Shown here: one piece after another, positions 46,497 to 57,971 of the stretch
Layout of the letters: the number at the start of each line of letters is the position of its first letter
Numbering within the stretch: position 1 is the stretch's first letter
Source: Maratus speciosus
Lineage: Eukaryota; Arthropoda; Arachnida; Araneae; Salticidae
Reading direction: 5' to 3'
DNA length: 64,000 bases
Assembly: GCA_963932465.1 (NCBI GenBank)
Contig: OZ010799.1
Span: forward strand, 158,034,761 to 158,098,760
The notes under the pieces: model-generated
Seen by the model: the letters and a program-made list of their open reading frames with translations, nothing else
The model's database searches: none
Told to the model about the DNA's origin: nothing
Program-made: the position numbers and the translations under genes

Positions 46497-46759
46497 GGTG
46501 TAATGACTTAGATAAGGTGGATTTTGAAGAACCTTGAAAAGTTTTTCTACATTCAGATACAACGTTTAGCACATACTGTTTTTATTTTTCGTCTTTTTTT
46601 TTAAACAGGAATTGAAATTTCGGGTTAATTTTCTTCCCTTTCAGCTGTGTCATTGACAACTTTAAAACCATTCACTGTTTTCTTGCATTCAAATAAGGTT
46701 TATTTTCACACCATACATTGGGATCAGTATTTAAAAAAATGCTTATTAATATAAAATCG

Positions 46760-47999
46760 CTTAAAAATTTTTACAGTTTGAGATGAAGCAAAAACATTGA
46801 CTTCTTTGTTCAATAAATAATCCACTTCGTTGAAAACTTTTACTGCTCTTAAATTCTTATCATCATCATCATTTCTTCTTCAAATGACATTAATTTTACA
46901 GCCATGCTTATGTTGACTTTTTCCCCAAAGTATCATCTAAAAATAAAAATGCCACTTGATCCGAGTTAAGATACCAAAGGCGGTTTATTATTTTAGCGAG
47001 TGCTTTGTCTGCAACCTATTTATCAATTTTTCTTAATGAAAAAGTGATTTTATTATTTGCAGGTCTTGGATTGAAGTCTAAAGTGGGAGTGGGAGTATTG
47101 AAGCATGCTTTTACATAAATATTGATTGGAAACAAGCAAAGGTCTCTAATACCTTCGTTTTTTTAATTTGTTATTGAGAGATTATCCCTGAAACAATATA
47201 TTTTGAGAGAATAAATGGCCTGTGCCATCCATCTGACATGATTAAAAGCACCAGATGCTCTCAAAAAAGTCTTTTGCAGGAAAGAGTCCTATAAAAATTT
47301 AAAAAAAAGTTGGATAAACTCTTTATAGTTATCCCTGAGTTGTTAATTTTTAAAAGGTCCTGTAAAAAAACTTGAAATTTCTTCTGAATTAACTATTTAT
47401 ATCTAGTATTTCATCTTCAATAGCATTTTTATACTTACTCTGGTTTAATTTAGACCACCCAATAAGAATTGTTTCTTTTTAATATCTGGCTGAGGGGCAG
47501 TGATTATGCCCACTTTACAATCAAAAAAAGCTTTTACGATAATTTCTAAATTATGGTGGCGACATGGTAAATACAGAAGGCTTTTCCTTTAACAATTGCT
47601 GTAGAAAAATGCAGGTTCCACTGAGGCGACCGGTGTTTACTACAGCTGTATCTAAACATATTGCCTGGATTTTACCAACTTCCTCCCACTCTTCAACTGC
47701 TGAAAATACAGATTTCGCCTGAATTATTCATATACTATTTTCAAGCTGTAGAACTCGTAGTTCATCATCCCCACAACTAATTAAAACTTCTATCCACTCT
47801 ACATTTTCTTTATTCAAACAATGGTGAAACAGTTTTCCATCCCAGTGAACAACAGTTCTCTCTAAACCGGAATTTTTAAATCTGTTTTTGATGAGCTCAG
47901 TTCTTTGTTTACGAAATAGTTATTTGCGGAGTCGATTGCTCTTCTACTTAAAATATGTGGTTAACTGGTGGATTTATTCTAAGTCTAGCAGCTTTTCTG
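46760..47999 (-). pseudogene. hAT-like transposase, main part
   Basis: Minus-strand translation, allowing frameshifts, gives a recognisable order: RKQRTELIKNRF, then VVHWDGKLFHH (47815-47850), WIEVLISCGDDE, ICLDTAVVNTGRLSGTC (near 47600-47660), CRHHNLEIIVKAFF (near 47540), and NRLWYLNSDQVAF (near 46960). This pattern (WDGK, CxDTxxxNTGRxxGxC, CRHH, LWYL) belongs to a transposase-like family repeatedly seen in arthropod and Hydra genomes. The CRHH block would correspond to the hAT CxxH motif. Several stops and indels make it non-functional. The hAT-type ends and 8-bp duplication around it support the class, though the domain assignment is from memory. Confidence 0.7.
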
Positions 48000-49894
48000 A
48001 TCCCTCTAATGCTCTTTTCCATTATATGGACGATTTCAATATAACCTTTGCTCTTTGCCAAGATCCTTACATCTATGACGGTTCACTGGTTGGTCTCCCC
48101 ACAGGCTGGATCTGCTTCCTCTCTTTAACTGGTTCTGCTGCTATTATCTGTACATCGGACGACTATGCATTTGTAAACACTCTGAGTTTAAACAATAGTG
48201 TCTTTATTAATATAACTATAGATCAAGGTTCTTTAATCATCGGATCGGTGTATGCTGCACCTTCTAAACCAATAGAGAATGACCTCAGAGACTGGTGTTA
48301 CTACTTCCCAGACTTTTCTAAAATCATCGTTGGAGGAGACTTCAATGTACCTATTATTTCTCTCGGGTATACCAGAGAAAGCGAAAGGACGGAAATTTTC
48401 CAAGAATATTTGATGATCACTAACCTATCCATAGTTAACTCACCGGACTCGCATCACACCTTTGTTCAAGACGGGAGACGTGGTCGTCCTGACCTCACTT
48501 TGATCGGACAAGATCTTTTACCTTTTTTACAAGATTGGAAAGTTGATATAGATCATTACTCGCATAGTGATCATCGATATATCTGTTTTACCCTGAGTCT
48601 GTCTCCAGTCCAACATTTCTATACAAGATTTAAGACTAAGAATAAAAAGATGTGTAAATTCAATGCTTTGTTCTCACAACACTTGCTTCGTCTAAATGCT
48701 ACTCTGGACGGAATTCCTAATCAAAGTGCATTAGATACTTGGACTGAGGAGTTTTCCGCTTTACTACAGGATATCATGAATCAGTGTTTTCGTAGAGGTC
48801 GCCTACGTCATTGTCCAACTATTACTTGGTACGATGAAGATCTTCGAAGGGAACGAATCAGAGTCAGTGCCTTGCATAAGAGATATTTAAAAAACTTAGA
48901 TGTTATTACGTATAAAGAAAGCTATAACATAGCTCGACGTGAGTATAAGAAGAACCTTCGCAAGGCGAAGCGAAATGCCTGGCTTAAGTTCTGCGATTCA
49001 ACAAATAATGCATACGGATCCTTATATAAATTTATTTCTAAGAAGAAATTGTCACATGAAGATTTAATATTTACTACTTTAGAAAATTCTCATGTGTTTG
49101 CGAGCTATGACGACGTGGCCGAAGACCTAATGAATCATCACTTTGATGCTAATGCTAATTTTACAGATCCGCATGAATTTACCAGTACAAATTATTATAC
49201 TAATCAGGAGGATTTCCATCCCATTACAAAAAGAGAATTGTTTTATGTTATGCGCCAGCAGGGTAACAATAAGGCTCCGGGATTTGATGAGATAGATGCC
49301 TTGGTAGTAAAAAATCTTTGTAAAAGTTTCACGCTTTTTGTTCTTAAGCTTTTTAATACTTGTCTTCGTTTTGCTCATTTCCCAATGTGTTGGAAAAGGG
49401 GTCTTGTTTTGTTTTTTCGTAAGCGCAACCGACCACCTGAGTTGCCTAAGTCTTACCGACCAATTACATTGCTGCCGATTATTGCCAAGATTTTGGAGAG
49501 AATAGTGAAAATGCGAATAATTACAGTTCTGGAATCTTCTGCATATCTGGACGAAGGTCAACATGGATTTAGAGAGTCTAAGAGCACTATAACGGCAATG
49601 GCTGCTGTAAAGAATTTTGTTAGGGAGACTTTGAATGATTTTAAATATTGTGCATTAATTAGTTTCGATATCGTTAGTGCTTTCGACGTAATCGATTGGC
49701 GAATACTTGCTGGTATTATAGATGACCTTCCTATACAGGATTATTTAAAAGAGATCTTGAAGAACTACATAAGTCATAGATTGATAAGATTCAAGTTTAT
49801 GAGAGGGATTCGCTGTTTCATGCTTTTCGAGGTTGTCCACAGGGGTCCTGTTTGGGTCCCTTGTTGTGGACTCTGGTTGCTGATAAAATATTAA
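48000..49894 (+). pseudogene. Non-LTR ORF2: endonuclease and first half of RT
   Basis: The frame, open from 47888, contains non-element codons up to 47999. From 48000 it encodes an APE-type endonuclease: ALCQDPYIYDG, GSVYAAPSKP (SxYxxP), IIVGGDFNVP, GRPDLTLIG and HYSHSDHRY, the active-site blocks. A linker follows, then reverse transcriptase (NKAPGFDEID, SYRPITLLPI, QHGFRESKST, and the first catalytic aspartate in ISFDIVSAFDVIDW). The frame is lost by an indel between 49852 and 49894, just before the YADD box. The protein nicks the target and copies element RNA in place. Clade R1 or a near relative is inferred from the QDPYxYDGxxxGLP start. Confidence 0.9.
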
Positions 49895-50565
49895 AATATT
49901 ATAAGCGTCGTTATAGAAAAATCATTTCATACGCTGATGATTCAGCTATTGTGGAAGGGGCCGATACTCGTGCAGCGCTGGAAGATAGAGTTAACAGATG
50001 TATTGAATATTTTATGAACGCATGTGAAGAGTTTGGCTTGACAAACAGCGCTCAGAAATCATCAGCAATGCTTTTCGGTAAATATACTTTGAACAAACGC
50101 CGTCCGATTTTTAAGCTTAGGAATACCAGCATTTCGGTCAAGGACAATGTACTATACCTGGGATTTTTTCTGGATAGCCGTTTCCGTTGGCTTGATCATT
50201 TGGATCTTGTTCGTGACAAAGTTATAGACTTTTCGTGCTCCATGCGCAAAACCCGTATTAGAGATAAGGGTCTTCCCTTGGACTACATGAAAACTTGGTA
50301 TCATTCGGTAATTAAGAAGCAGATATCATATGGATATGAAATTTGGTACCGGGACTTGAGATACCATGGAATTAGACGCTTGTCTTCATGCCAGCGTCTT
50401 TGTTTATTATCAATAATCAGAGTTTACAGATCTGTATCTACGGAAGCTCTTTGCGTAATTTCGGGTATACCTCCCCTGGAGCTGGAGTTGGAACAGATGT
50501 CTGGTCACTATAACACGGTGCATCATGAAGATCTAGTATGGATAAAGGATTATTTGTGTAACTAA
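49852..50565 (+). pseudogene. Non-LTR ORF2: RT palm and thumb
   Basis: This is the next piece of the same protein, +2 bases out of frame with the previous one. It opens at GPLLWTLVADKIL and carries the catalytic YADDSAIVEGAD box at about residues 24-35, then the NSAQKSSAMLF block and thumb sequence. It ends at a TAA at 50563 while homologous sequence continues in the original frame, so a second indel lies just upstream of that stop. The initial ATG is not a true start. Confidence 0.9.
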
Positions 50566-50575
50566 GGAAAATATT

Positions 50576-51511
50576 ATGCCACATTTACATACATTTGATT
50601 ATCCTTATTTTGTGTCAACTCATCATATACAGTTTGTAAAGTCAGTCACTTCTGTAGTACCTATTTTTAACCACCCTGTAATTTACACAGACGGCTCCAA
50701 GATGAACAACACAGTTGGTTCCGCTTTTGTTGTTTATAATGATGGAAAGATCATTTTAGAAAACCGTTTTAAACTTTACGCTTATAATACTGTTTATCAG
50801 GCTGAATTATCAGCCATTGACAAGGCAATCGACTGGTGTTGCAGGGCTGATTTCAGAGAATTCCACATCTACACTGATAGTTTTTCTTCAATAGAAGCCT
50901 TGCAGAACTTATTTCCATCTGATAAGATTTTGTATAACATATATTCTAACTTGAGACTGTTGAGTGGTAAAATTATTTTTATGGGTTGGATTAAATCTCA
51001 TATTGGGCTTGCTGGTAACGAAAGAGCTGACTATCTGGCAAAGTCTGTTATTCTGGATGATGAGTTTGATGAGAGGTTGGATATTCCAATGCCTGTTTCC
51101 TTCGTCAAACGTTTTTATAAGAGTAACATTATCACGAGGTGGACCAATGATTGGAAAATTAGTGAAAAGGGTAGGGATACCTTCCTCATCTTGCGTTCAC
51201 CGGACGTTTCTTATTTGTGTTATTCAAGGGTAGTAGCCTATTTCATTTCTTCGTATGGTGCTTTTCCAGTGTATTTATTTAAGATTGGCAAGCGACCAAC
51301 AGATAAGTGTGATTGCGGTAACGTCGGTGACGTTAAGCATTTTATTTTCGGCAAGTGTCCTCTGATGCCTCTGTTCTTTAACTTTGTGCGAAATAGAACT
51401 CTGTCTTGGAATTTGCAAAATGTTCTCTTGCTGAGATCGAATTATTATAAACTGACTGTTATTTATAATGAACTGAATAAATTGTATTCATTCATAAAGT
51501 ACAAATTTTGA
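50576..51511 (+). pseudogene. Non-LTR ORF2: RNase H and C-terminal zinc motif
   Basis: Back in the first frame, 311 codons encode an RNase H domain: VIYTDGSKMNN (first D), YQAELSAIDKAI (E), FHIYTDSFSSIEAL (D) and WIKSHIGLAGNERADYLAK (H and final D), so all catalytic residues are present. After a linker a CDCGNVGDVKHFIFGKCP motif (C-x-C-xn-H-x5-C) stands near the end, as in R1 and relatives. The stop at 51511 is the natural end of ORF2. RNase H removes the RNA strand after first-strand synthesis. Confidence 0.9.
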
Positions 51512-52040
51512 TTATTTTGGTGTAATTAAAGAATTTTTGGTGGACTTTTGCCGGACTGTTAGCCACATAGTGCTTTGCTAATCTTTCTGCCTTCACGCAT
51601 TTTTGAGTTGTTTCTGGACTTTCAGGGTCTGATGGTCTTTTGTAACTTGAATTGACCTAAAATGTGTTATTGGCTTAATGTTTTATCTTGTCTTGATTAT
51701 TAGTGTAAATCGTACTTTTATACAGTCATTTGTAACTGAAAATAACTTAAAATTTTGTTTTTCAGTTTCACTCAGTCTTAGTTTTAGTTTTAGCTTTATT
51801 TTTATTTTATAGTAACTAGGGTTACAGTCATATGTTAAAACTTGTACATGACTTTAATTTTTGTATTTTATTTTCTAGGCAGAGTGTGCCATATTTTTGT
51901 GACTTTTTAGTTTTATTATTTATCGCTGTTTCCGGGTCTGTTTCGGCGGCTGGGGTTGAGTTAGATGGTGGAGGACGTTTTTCTGCCAGGGATTCAGGGC
52001 CTTTGCCATTATTTGGTTGGCTCCCTGGTAGAGAGTGATC
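51512..52040 (+). other. 3' untranslated region of the non-LTR element
   Basis: This region runs from the ORF2 stop to the target duplication. It ends in a GC-richer block (about 51935-52040: GTTTCGGCGGCTGGGG, CCCTGGTAGAGAGTGATC), unlike the AT-rich surroundings. Such 3' ends are normally read by the element's RT to start reverse transcription. The frames at 51828-52038 and, on the other strand, 51828-52073 are not supported as genes. Confidence 0.75.
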
Positions 52041-52154
52041 AAGTCTAGCAGCTTCTCTGGCGTTCAGTTTCATTTTGCGAATATTATAAAATAAAATAAT
52101 ACATAAAACTTAACAATTACTTGGTAGCTTACTGTCGATGATTTGATGAGACAT
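52041..52154 (-). pseudogene. hAT-like transposase, N-terminal part
   Basis: Minus-strand ATG at 52154 begins MSHQIIDSKLPSN, then VLC and FYNIRKMKLNAREAARL, with one internal stop (TAA). It ends inside the target duplication. The frame continues unchanged at 47999 leftwards as RINPPV, so this is the N-terminus of the same gene as 46760-47999. ATG 52154 is a plausible start, with no better candidate upstream. Confidence 0.65.
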
Positions 52155-53206
52155 GCGGCCAATTTAAAAAATCTTACCAAAACAAATCTTACCTTCGGCC
52201 ATCATATCAAAAGGGAGAGGGGGTTTTACGGAATATTTCGTCAATTCTAAAAATAGATAACGATAACAGGTAACAAAAACTGCCTTTTAATAAAAAGAGA
52301 AATTCAGAGATTCAATTGCAATACAAATCGAGAAGCTCTTTCTTACTAGACACAGAACCAGATAACTAATAATCAATTATAATTCGTGAAATATTTTTAA
52401 AGTTACAAAAATTGTTCACATATTTTGCTTATTAATGAAAATAATACAAAAAAAAATATCAAAAGTAATAAAATTATTAATTTGTCATTTTTCACTTATG
52501 TTTCAAAAATGCAGAGTTTGAGGGTATGGTTCACGAGCTGACCTGAAAAATACTAAATGTTCATTAAATTTGTTTTGATGACAGTGAAAGTTCAAAGGAA
52601 CAACAGTTTCTATGAAATAAAACAAGAATCAGGTTTCTAAGACAAATAGTTTTTACGTAAATAAAGAAAAACAACAATTTTTTGCCAAAGATTAAAAATT
52701 TTCAAGAATTCAACCTCGATGAGGCAAGGGTTAATGTTATTCATTTGAGCTGAAACTTTGCCAATCTCATTTTCTAACTAACTGGCAAATTTTAGGACGG
52801 TCCCCCCGAAGAAAACGTTAAATTTATTTTTCCCATGTTGCTTGTGACCACCCTAATGCTCACTTAATTGCAAGCTAATAATCGGGGATGCTTTTTGCGG
52901 CAGTTATCGCGGATCATAGAGACAAACAGACTAACAGACAAACAGACTAACAGACAGAAACCAAAACTTTTCGTCTATCCACAGTAAGCTTTCACTGCTG
53001 ACGTTTCGGTAATTAAACTGGAAGCAGCAACGGAAACTTGAAAATCCCTTAAAAACAGCAGGTGGTGCCACTGGAGTTGTTTGTATAGGAGTTTGAAGAT
53101 TTTCTAGCTTCTTACAGATTAATATAATTTTAGACGATGTAGCATGAAAATTGTCCTGCCGATTTGTATTTTTGAAAATTTTTACTCCTGAAGATAGTTT
53201 TGAAGA

Positions 53207-53439
53207 CTAACCCTTTCCAGCACAGAATAATTCTGTTCGTAAAATGATGAAATGATTGATTGATACCGCTAGGAACTGATCTATTCGTATCGGAATTTTT
53301 AGTAAAATATTTTGTTTTTATAATACGCGGGATAAAACCTTTGCTTTTTATTTTCAAATCAATTTTTTGGTAGATTTTGGTGGCAGTGAATCTTTTCAAC
53401 ATTTCAGTCACAGAATTGACTTGCCCGATAAAGGGTTAA
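53207..53439. mobile_element. TTAA MITE, 233 bp
   Basis: The left end is CTAACCCTTTCCAGCACAG (TTAA decayed to CTAA) and the right end AAAGGGTTAA. It is a copy of the family at 46280-46496. The minus-strand frame at 53130-53411 crosses it and is not a gene. 52864-53206 holds only an (ACAGACTA)n-like run at 52921-52957. Confidence 0.75.
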
Positions 53440-53898
53440 ACTCATTAATGACTGGCCACGACAATATTCGTATTTGTACATCTGCCAACATTTGCATGTT
53501 TTGTTACCACTATTCAATAACCTTCATTTTATTTAATTGACGAAATACGCGAATAAATATGACGAAAGTTACTATTAAAAAATACTGTTAAGAAATGTAA
53601 TAAAAAAAAAGCTTTTCATATTAAACTGCCGTTTAAAAAAGCGTTAATTGAACTTTTCTTCAAAATTGTAAGGAATTTCCAACAGGTGTATGATTTCAAT
53701 TTCGTCACTCAGTCATCTGTCTCATAGGACTAAAACTAAGATAATTAAAATTGCATTATGTTTTTAAAATACAATATGTACTAACCTTTTTAAGAGGTTA
53801 TATAATTCTTGCCGCAAAATTGTGTTTTAGATTATATCTTCCATGGATTTTTTTCCCCTACGAAATTACCATATGTACGAAATCATGATATCGTTTAT

Positions 53899-54224
53899 TA
53901 ACACTTTGTTGACAGGCCACGAGAACGCACCTGTTTTTAAAAGGATACGTTGTTGACTAAAGGCGTGCACCGTATCCTTAATTCCGCGTATGTTATTTTT
54001 CTTGAACAAAATATCATCAAACTTTTATCAGAAAAATACGTCTTTATAGCAAATAGTTGGACAATTTTAATAGATTATACGAAATTTCATATAAAATATG
54101 GGCGTTTTCAAAATATTTATTGACAGATAAGCTCGAAAAACCTATTTAGGTAACAGGCTATCAAAAAATACCATTGTATCGAAACGCAAATTTCGTAGGA
54201 AATTGCCGGTCAACAATGCGGCAA
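53899..54224. mobile_element. Degenerate TTAA MITE
   Basis: The left end TTAACACTTTGTTGACAGGC is matched in inverted orientation near 54200-54222 (GCATTGTTGACCGGC). The right TTAA has decayed. The 70 bp after it (54225-54295) resembles 60533-60605, inside the TTAA element at 60311-60919. Nothing is recognised in 53440-53898. Confidence 0.5.
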
Positions 54225-54679
54225 CACATTACCGACGAGAAACGAAAAATCTCGTTTTTATTCGAAAAACATTACGGATTAAGTCCGTGACTTATGGAAA
54301 ATGCATATTGGCCATATTTTGTTTTAGATAGCAAAATAATTTATATTAAGAGGAGATTTTTTGGAAAAATTGATTTTTGTTTTATTAGCTTAAAAAGTTC
54401 TTTGTACATTCTGAATCCATTGGTAAGCCCCCTTTTTTTTACATTTCAGGAGCACAATTCTTTTACCCACGAAAGGACAGGACAAAAGTGTATTGACTAA
54501 AAAACAGGAATTCTCCTTTTCAGAATTTAGTGTCTCCCCCTATCAAAAAAAAATGTATGTATATAAATATAGATAGCACAAAACATATTTCAGTTTTAAG
54601 ACTTTAAACACACACTATTATTTTATATAACATGATGCCACTCGTATCCGATGACGAATTCCACATTTACAATCCAGTC

Positions 54680-54800
54680 TTAACCCCTTGAAGGGCACCG
54701 GTATATTATATATGCCACTTAATTTTAATTCCCATACGTCACATTCCCACATGAATTTTGGAATGGAGTTTTGTTTTTTATAATGTAGGCGAAGAACAAC

Positions 54801-54832
<32 letters not shown>

Positions 54833-54917
54833 CATATAAATTTGTTTGTAAATCCCGGTGTCAGTCAGTCATTTTAACATTTTAGGAACAGAAGGGTTTT
54901 GCCCCTGAAAGGGTTAA
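54680..54917. mobile_element. TTAA MITE, 238 bp
   Basis: The ends are TTAACCCCTTGAAGGGCACC and, from the right, TTAACCCTTTCAGGGGCAAA. A 29-base T run lies at about 54800-54828. Interior TTTGTAAATCCCGGTG matches other members of the family. 54918-55892 is AT-rich DNA in which I see no feature. Confidence 0.8.
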
Positions 54918-55892
54918 ACAAGATCTTCAGAAAAGCATGCATATGACGTCACTACCGCAGAATAATACACAATTCCAGCAAAAAGCGATGTCGTCATTCA
55001 AGAAACTCGAGAAAAAAGTTAGCTATCTAATGATTCATATGCTTTCATTTGGTTGTAACATTAATATAGATACTTAAAATTGAATATAATTTATAATAGC
55101 TCCATGTTTTATCAGAAATCATTTATTTATATTTTTTCAAAATAGAACGTATTTTAATTACTTTTTTTTCAGATATTATGAGAAAATGGCAACGAAAATA
55201 TATAATAGTCTACTATTTTCCAACTATTTTCATTTACTTTCTACAGAAATCGAGTACTTCAGTTGCTAACATTAAAAGAAAAAAAGTTCAAAATTGCTAA
55301 AAAAATTATATATCAAAAATAACTTGAGATGCAGTTTTCAAACAAATTGCATTTAAAAGTACTTTTTTTCAAAAATTGAAAATGTGCGATGCTTAGAAGC
55401 TTTAAAAAATGCAGTAGAAATTATCCCATACAATGATACATCTGGTTTGTTTTATGGCTGGCTTATATAACGGAACGTTATTTTTTACTGACGACACTTT
55501 AATTGTCAGCCGAAATAAATAGCATACTGGAGGTTAATAAGAATGCGTACGAATAATTGTAATTATATATCTGGACAAATATAGTCTACAAGTGATCAAT
55601 TAAAAGAAATATTTCAGGATACTATAAAAATAAATTAATTTTATTTTTAATTCCATCAGCTATTTTCCGAAATTTACAGCGAAATTGATTTATGAAATTA
55701 GTTTATTACTAACAGACCTGAATATTTAAAACATAATTACTTTAGAATGTCATTTGTTTATAAATTGGACCGGCTAAATATTATTGGGAATCAGAGCAGA
55801 TAATAACCAACTAGTAATTTTTTCGAAGAATATTCAGACTCTGCTTATAATCGATTAAATATTATCAACTGCATTTTGTAATGCTTCTTTGT

Positions 55893-56254
55893 TTAACCCT
55901 ATATGTACTGCATTATGATCTACTGCAATTTTTTTCATGTAATATTTTTTTTCAGCTACTATAATGAAAATTAAACGATAAACATAAAAAATACTCAGCC
56001 GTGAATGATTTAATTATTTAGAGGTAATTAATTAAAGTGGTACTTTAAAGTACAGTCAGTACACTATGACTAACATATCGTAACAGAAAACCAACAACGT
56101 ATTTCAAACGGCATCAGAAAATATTTTCGATTTAATAGGTATTTGAAATATAGGCTTTTTTCATATTCACAAATAAATATTTTGGCAAATTCCGGTGCGA
56201 ATCATTTATTTCAGCACTTTAGAATTGAAGAAGCTTTGCCCATGAAAGGGTTAA
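55893..56254. mobile_element. TTAA MITE (copy B)
   Basis: It starts TTAACCCTATATGTACTG and ends CCATGAAAGGGTTAA. It is the inverted counterpart of 631-966, with shared blocks such as TTAGAGGTAATTAATTAAAG and GGTACTTTAAAGTAC. Confidence 0.75.
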
Positions 56255-56930
56255 AAAAAAACCTATATTTTTTAGGTTCCGATCTTGTTAGCAGTCCTTT
56301 AGTTATACGGCATCTATATTCCAGGGACAACATGTACTCTCGCATCTCCACATATGCAATATATGAATTTACATATGCCATTTCTAGCATAGCAAAAACG
56401 AGCCGGTGCCACAACTTTTTCAATATGCTATAAAAAATAACAATGAAACAGAAAAGAAATACCAGGTAAATCATTACTGCACTACATTTTATTAATTAGG
56501 TTTTAAAGCAGATGAAAACGATGGATAACTACACAGACGAAAAGTAAACAAAAAGTTTTTCTCCAACACCCAGTGTACTGACGGTACTTATAAGTACCAC
56601 AAAGTAATTCAACTATTAAATCAAATAAATACACTGTTCACCTAAGATTGTATTCTAAGTCAGTAAGCTTGTCAATTGCATTCTAAGATCATAATGAACA
56701 CACACACAAAAAAATCCAACACTTATCTTATATCCTTTACTGTGTTTGCAGCAATAAAAAGACGAGGGTGACATTCTGTACAAAATTTCGGCACAAAACC
56801 CATCGTCTGTGTCAAAGATGGCCTCCTTCCTAGCTAAAATAACAAACCTAGAACTACTGCTGCTAAACATCCGGATAAAGTGGAGTTAAAAGAGTGCTTT
56901 TGCAAAGTACCATTATGAGTACCAGAAAAA
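56255..56930 (-). repeat. Dispersed repeat, copy B
   Basis: This is the reverse-complement partner of 1-630. Shared blocks include GCAATATATGAA, CAGATGAAAACGATGGATAA and TGGAGTTAAAAGAGTG. Frames on either strand (56143-56433, 56211-56474, 56655-56870) have no known domain, and their counterparts in copy A are broken differently, so they are not genes. Similarity fades by about 56935. Confidence 0.85.
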
Positions 56931-56955
56931 GTATAAGGAATATATAAATCCTAAC

Positions 56956-57188
56956 ATACTTGCCAACAATCAGCTAAACTTCCGTAAAATGTGAGTTATG
57001 TTGACCCAGGTTATACGAGTTACTAACCAGAAAATTTATTTGATGGATCATTACACATTTAAAATCATGTTTCTCGATGAAATCTATTTGATATAATTTC
57101 TTTAGTAAATTTCTGGTTCGAAATGCGTTTAACCTGGGTCAATTTAACTCTCATTTTACGGAAGTTTAAGGAAAAGTTGGCAAGTATG
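56956..57188. mobile_element. MITE with 60-bp inverted ends and TCCTAA duplication
   Basis: The ends are CATACTTGCCAAC and GTTGGCAAGTATG. Inside, AAACTTCCGTAAAATG and TGACCCAGGTTA recur inverted. TCCTAA flanks both sides (ending at 56955 and starting at 57189). Confidence 0.75.
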
Positions 57189-57507
57189 TCCTAATACGAC
57201 AAGCATGCATTTAGCTGTTCTACATTTAGATTCATTGTCTTCGTGTAACTAAGCAATTCCGTCGAAAAGCTTAGGTACATCAAAGTAAAAAACGTAGAAA
57301 TCACTAAGAGCAGGGCTGACGCAGGCGACTAATTTTATATTCTGTTAGCACGACTATCTTAAAAAATACATTTTGAACTATATTTTTTTTGCAAATGTTG
57401 TCAAAAGGTATGCAAAACATTTTTGGTTTGAAAAAGTGGTGTGAAATACAATTAAAAAATAGTCACCTGTGGCAGGCCTGTAAGAGAAACTATGAATGTT
57501 TGGCCCA

Positions 57508-57698
57508 CGGGTTGTCAGTTTGGCCTCCATTTTTATCTTGAAATTTTACATTCAAACCGGAAATTTTGAAAAAAAGAATCTGTCGTTTTGTAATTACAAA
57601 ATTTCTGTCATCAAATAAAGTAGAAAGCCCTATTTTTTTATTTTCTGGCTCGAATTTGGATTTTCTGAATAAAAATGAAGGCCATACTGGCAACTCTG
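57508..57698. mobile_element. CAGGGTTGCCAG-type MITE, second copy
   Basis: This is a diverged copy of 31604-31792, with inverted ends CGGGTTGTCAGTTTGGCC and, from the right, CAGAGTTGCCAGTATGGCC. Short frames on both strands (57490-57711, 57566-57772) reflect the inverted arms. Confidence 0.7.
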
Positions 57699-57760
57699 GT
57701 GGTTTGACCATTCAAGTAAGTTTGATCCACAGGCTTTATTTCATTTTAAAAAAATTGCCG

Positions 57761-57971
57761 TTAACCCCTTGAGGGGCGGTGGGATAAAATATATCCCACC
57801 TACAATTAATGAAGATTTGCACCAGAAAAATTTTATGAAATTTTACTTTTCTAACTTTGGTGGAAAAAACTCGTAAAATTGCTTTTCCTTATTTTAAAAT
57901 AAAAATTTTCTAATTTTCCGGTGGGAATTCAGCATTACACAAACGCAATTGCTTGCCCCTCAAGGGGTTAA
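57761..57971 (+). mobile_element. TTAA MITE, left half of a head-to-head palindrome
   Basis: This 211-bp element begins TTAACCCCTTGAGGGGCGGT and ends CCCCTCAAGGGGTTAA. Near its left end is the internal palindrome GGTGGGATAAAATATATCCC followed by ACC. Its right TTAA is also the left TTAA of the next copy. Confidence 0.9.

Larger units (their letters stand above)
48000..52040 (+). mobile_element. R1-like non-LTR retrotransposon, 5'-truncated
   Basis: AAGTCTAGCAGCTTTTCTG (47981-47999) and the same 19 bases with one change (52041-52059) flank a 4041-bp element, so this is a target duplication. The host transposase frame reads through in frame when the element is removed. The element codes for endonuclease, RT, RNase H and a C-terminal zinc-type motif on the plus strand and lacks ORF1 and the first residues of the endonuclease, as expected from incomplete target-primed reverse transcription. 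Two frameshifts inactivate it. There is no poly(A) tail at 52040. Confidence 0.85.
44402..52855 (-). mobile_element. hAT-like DNA transposon with nested insertions
   Basis: ATGCTCAC at 44394-44401 is repeated exactly at 52856-52863. The ends are TAGGGTGGTCACAAG on both sides in inverted orientation. Diverged inverted similarity continues for about 160 bp (GAAAATGAGATTGGCAAAG and TTTCAGCTCA in both arms). An 8-bp duplication and TAGGG ends are hAT features. The minus-strand transposase pseudogene fills the interior. Insertions are the R1-like element (48000-52040), a TTAA MITE (46280-46496) and a tandem-repeat element (about 44680-45905). Without them the transposon would be about 2.9-3.0 kb, normal for hAT. 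Confidence 0.85.

Noticed and set aside
49127..49564. 145-codon minus-strand frame
   Set aside because: It is antisense to the RT domain of the R1-like element, which has strong motifs on the plus strand.
51828..52073. GC-rich 81-codon minus-strand frame as a novel protein
   Set aside because: It spans the 3' untranslated region of the non-LTR element and the target duplication. Only its last residues (AREAARL) belong to the older transposase gene.
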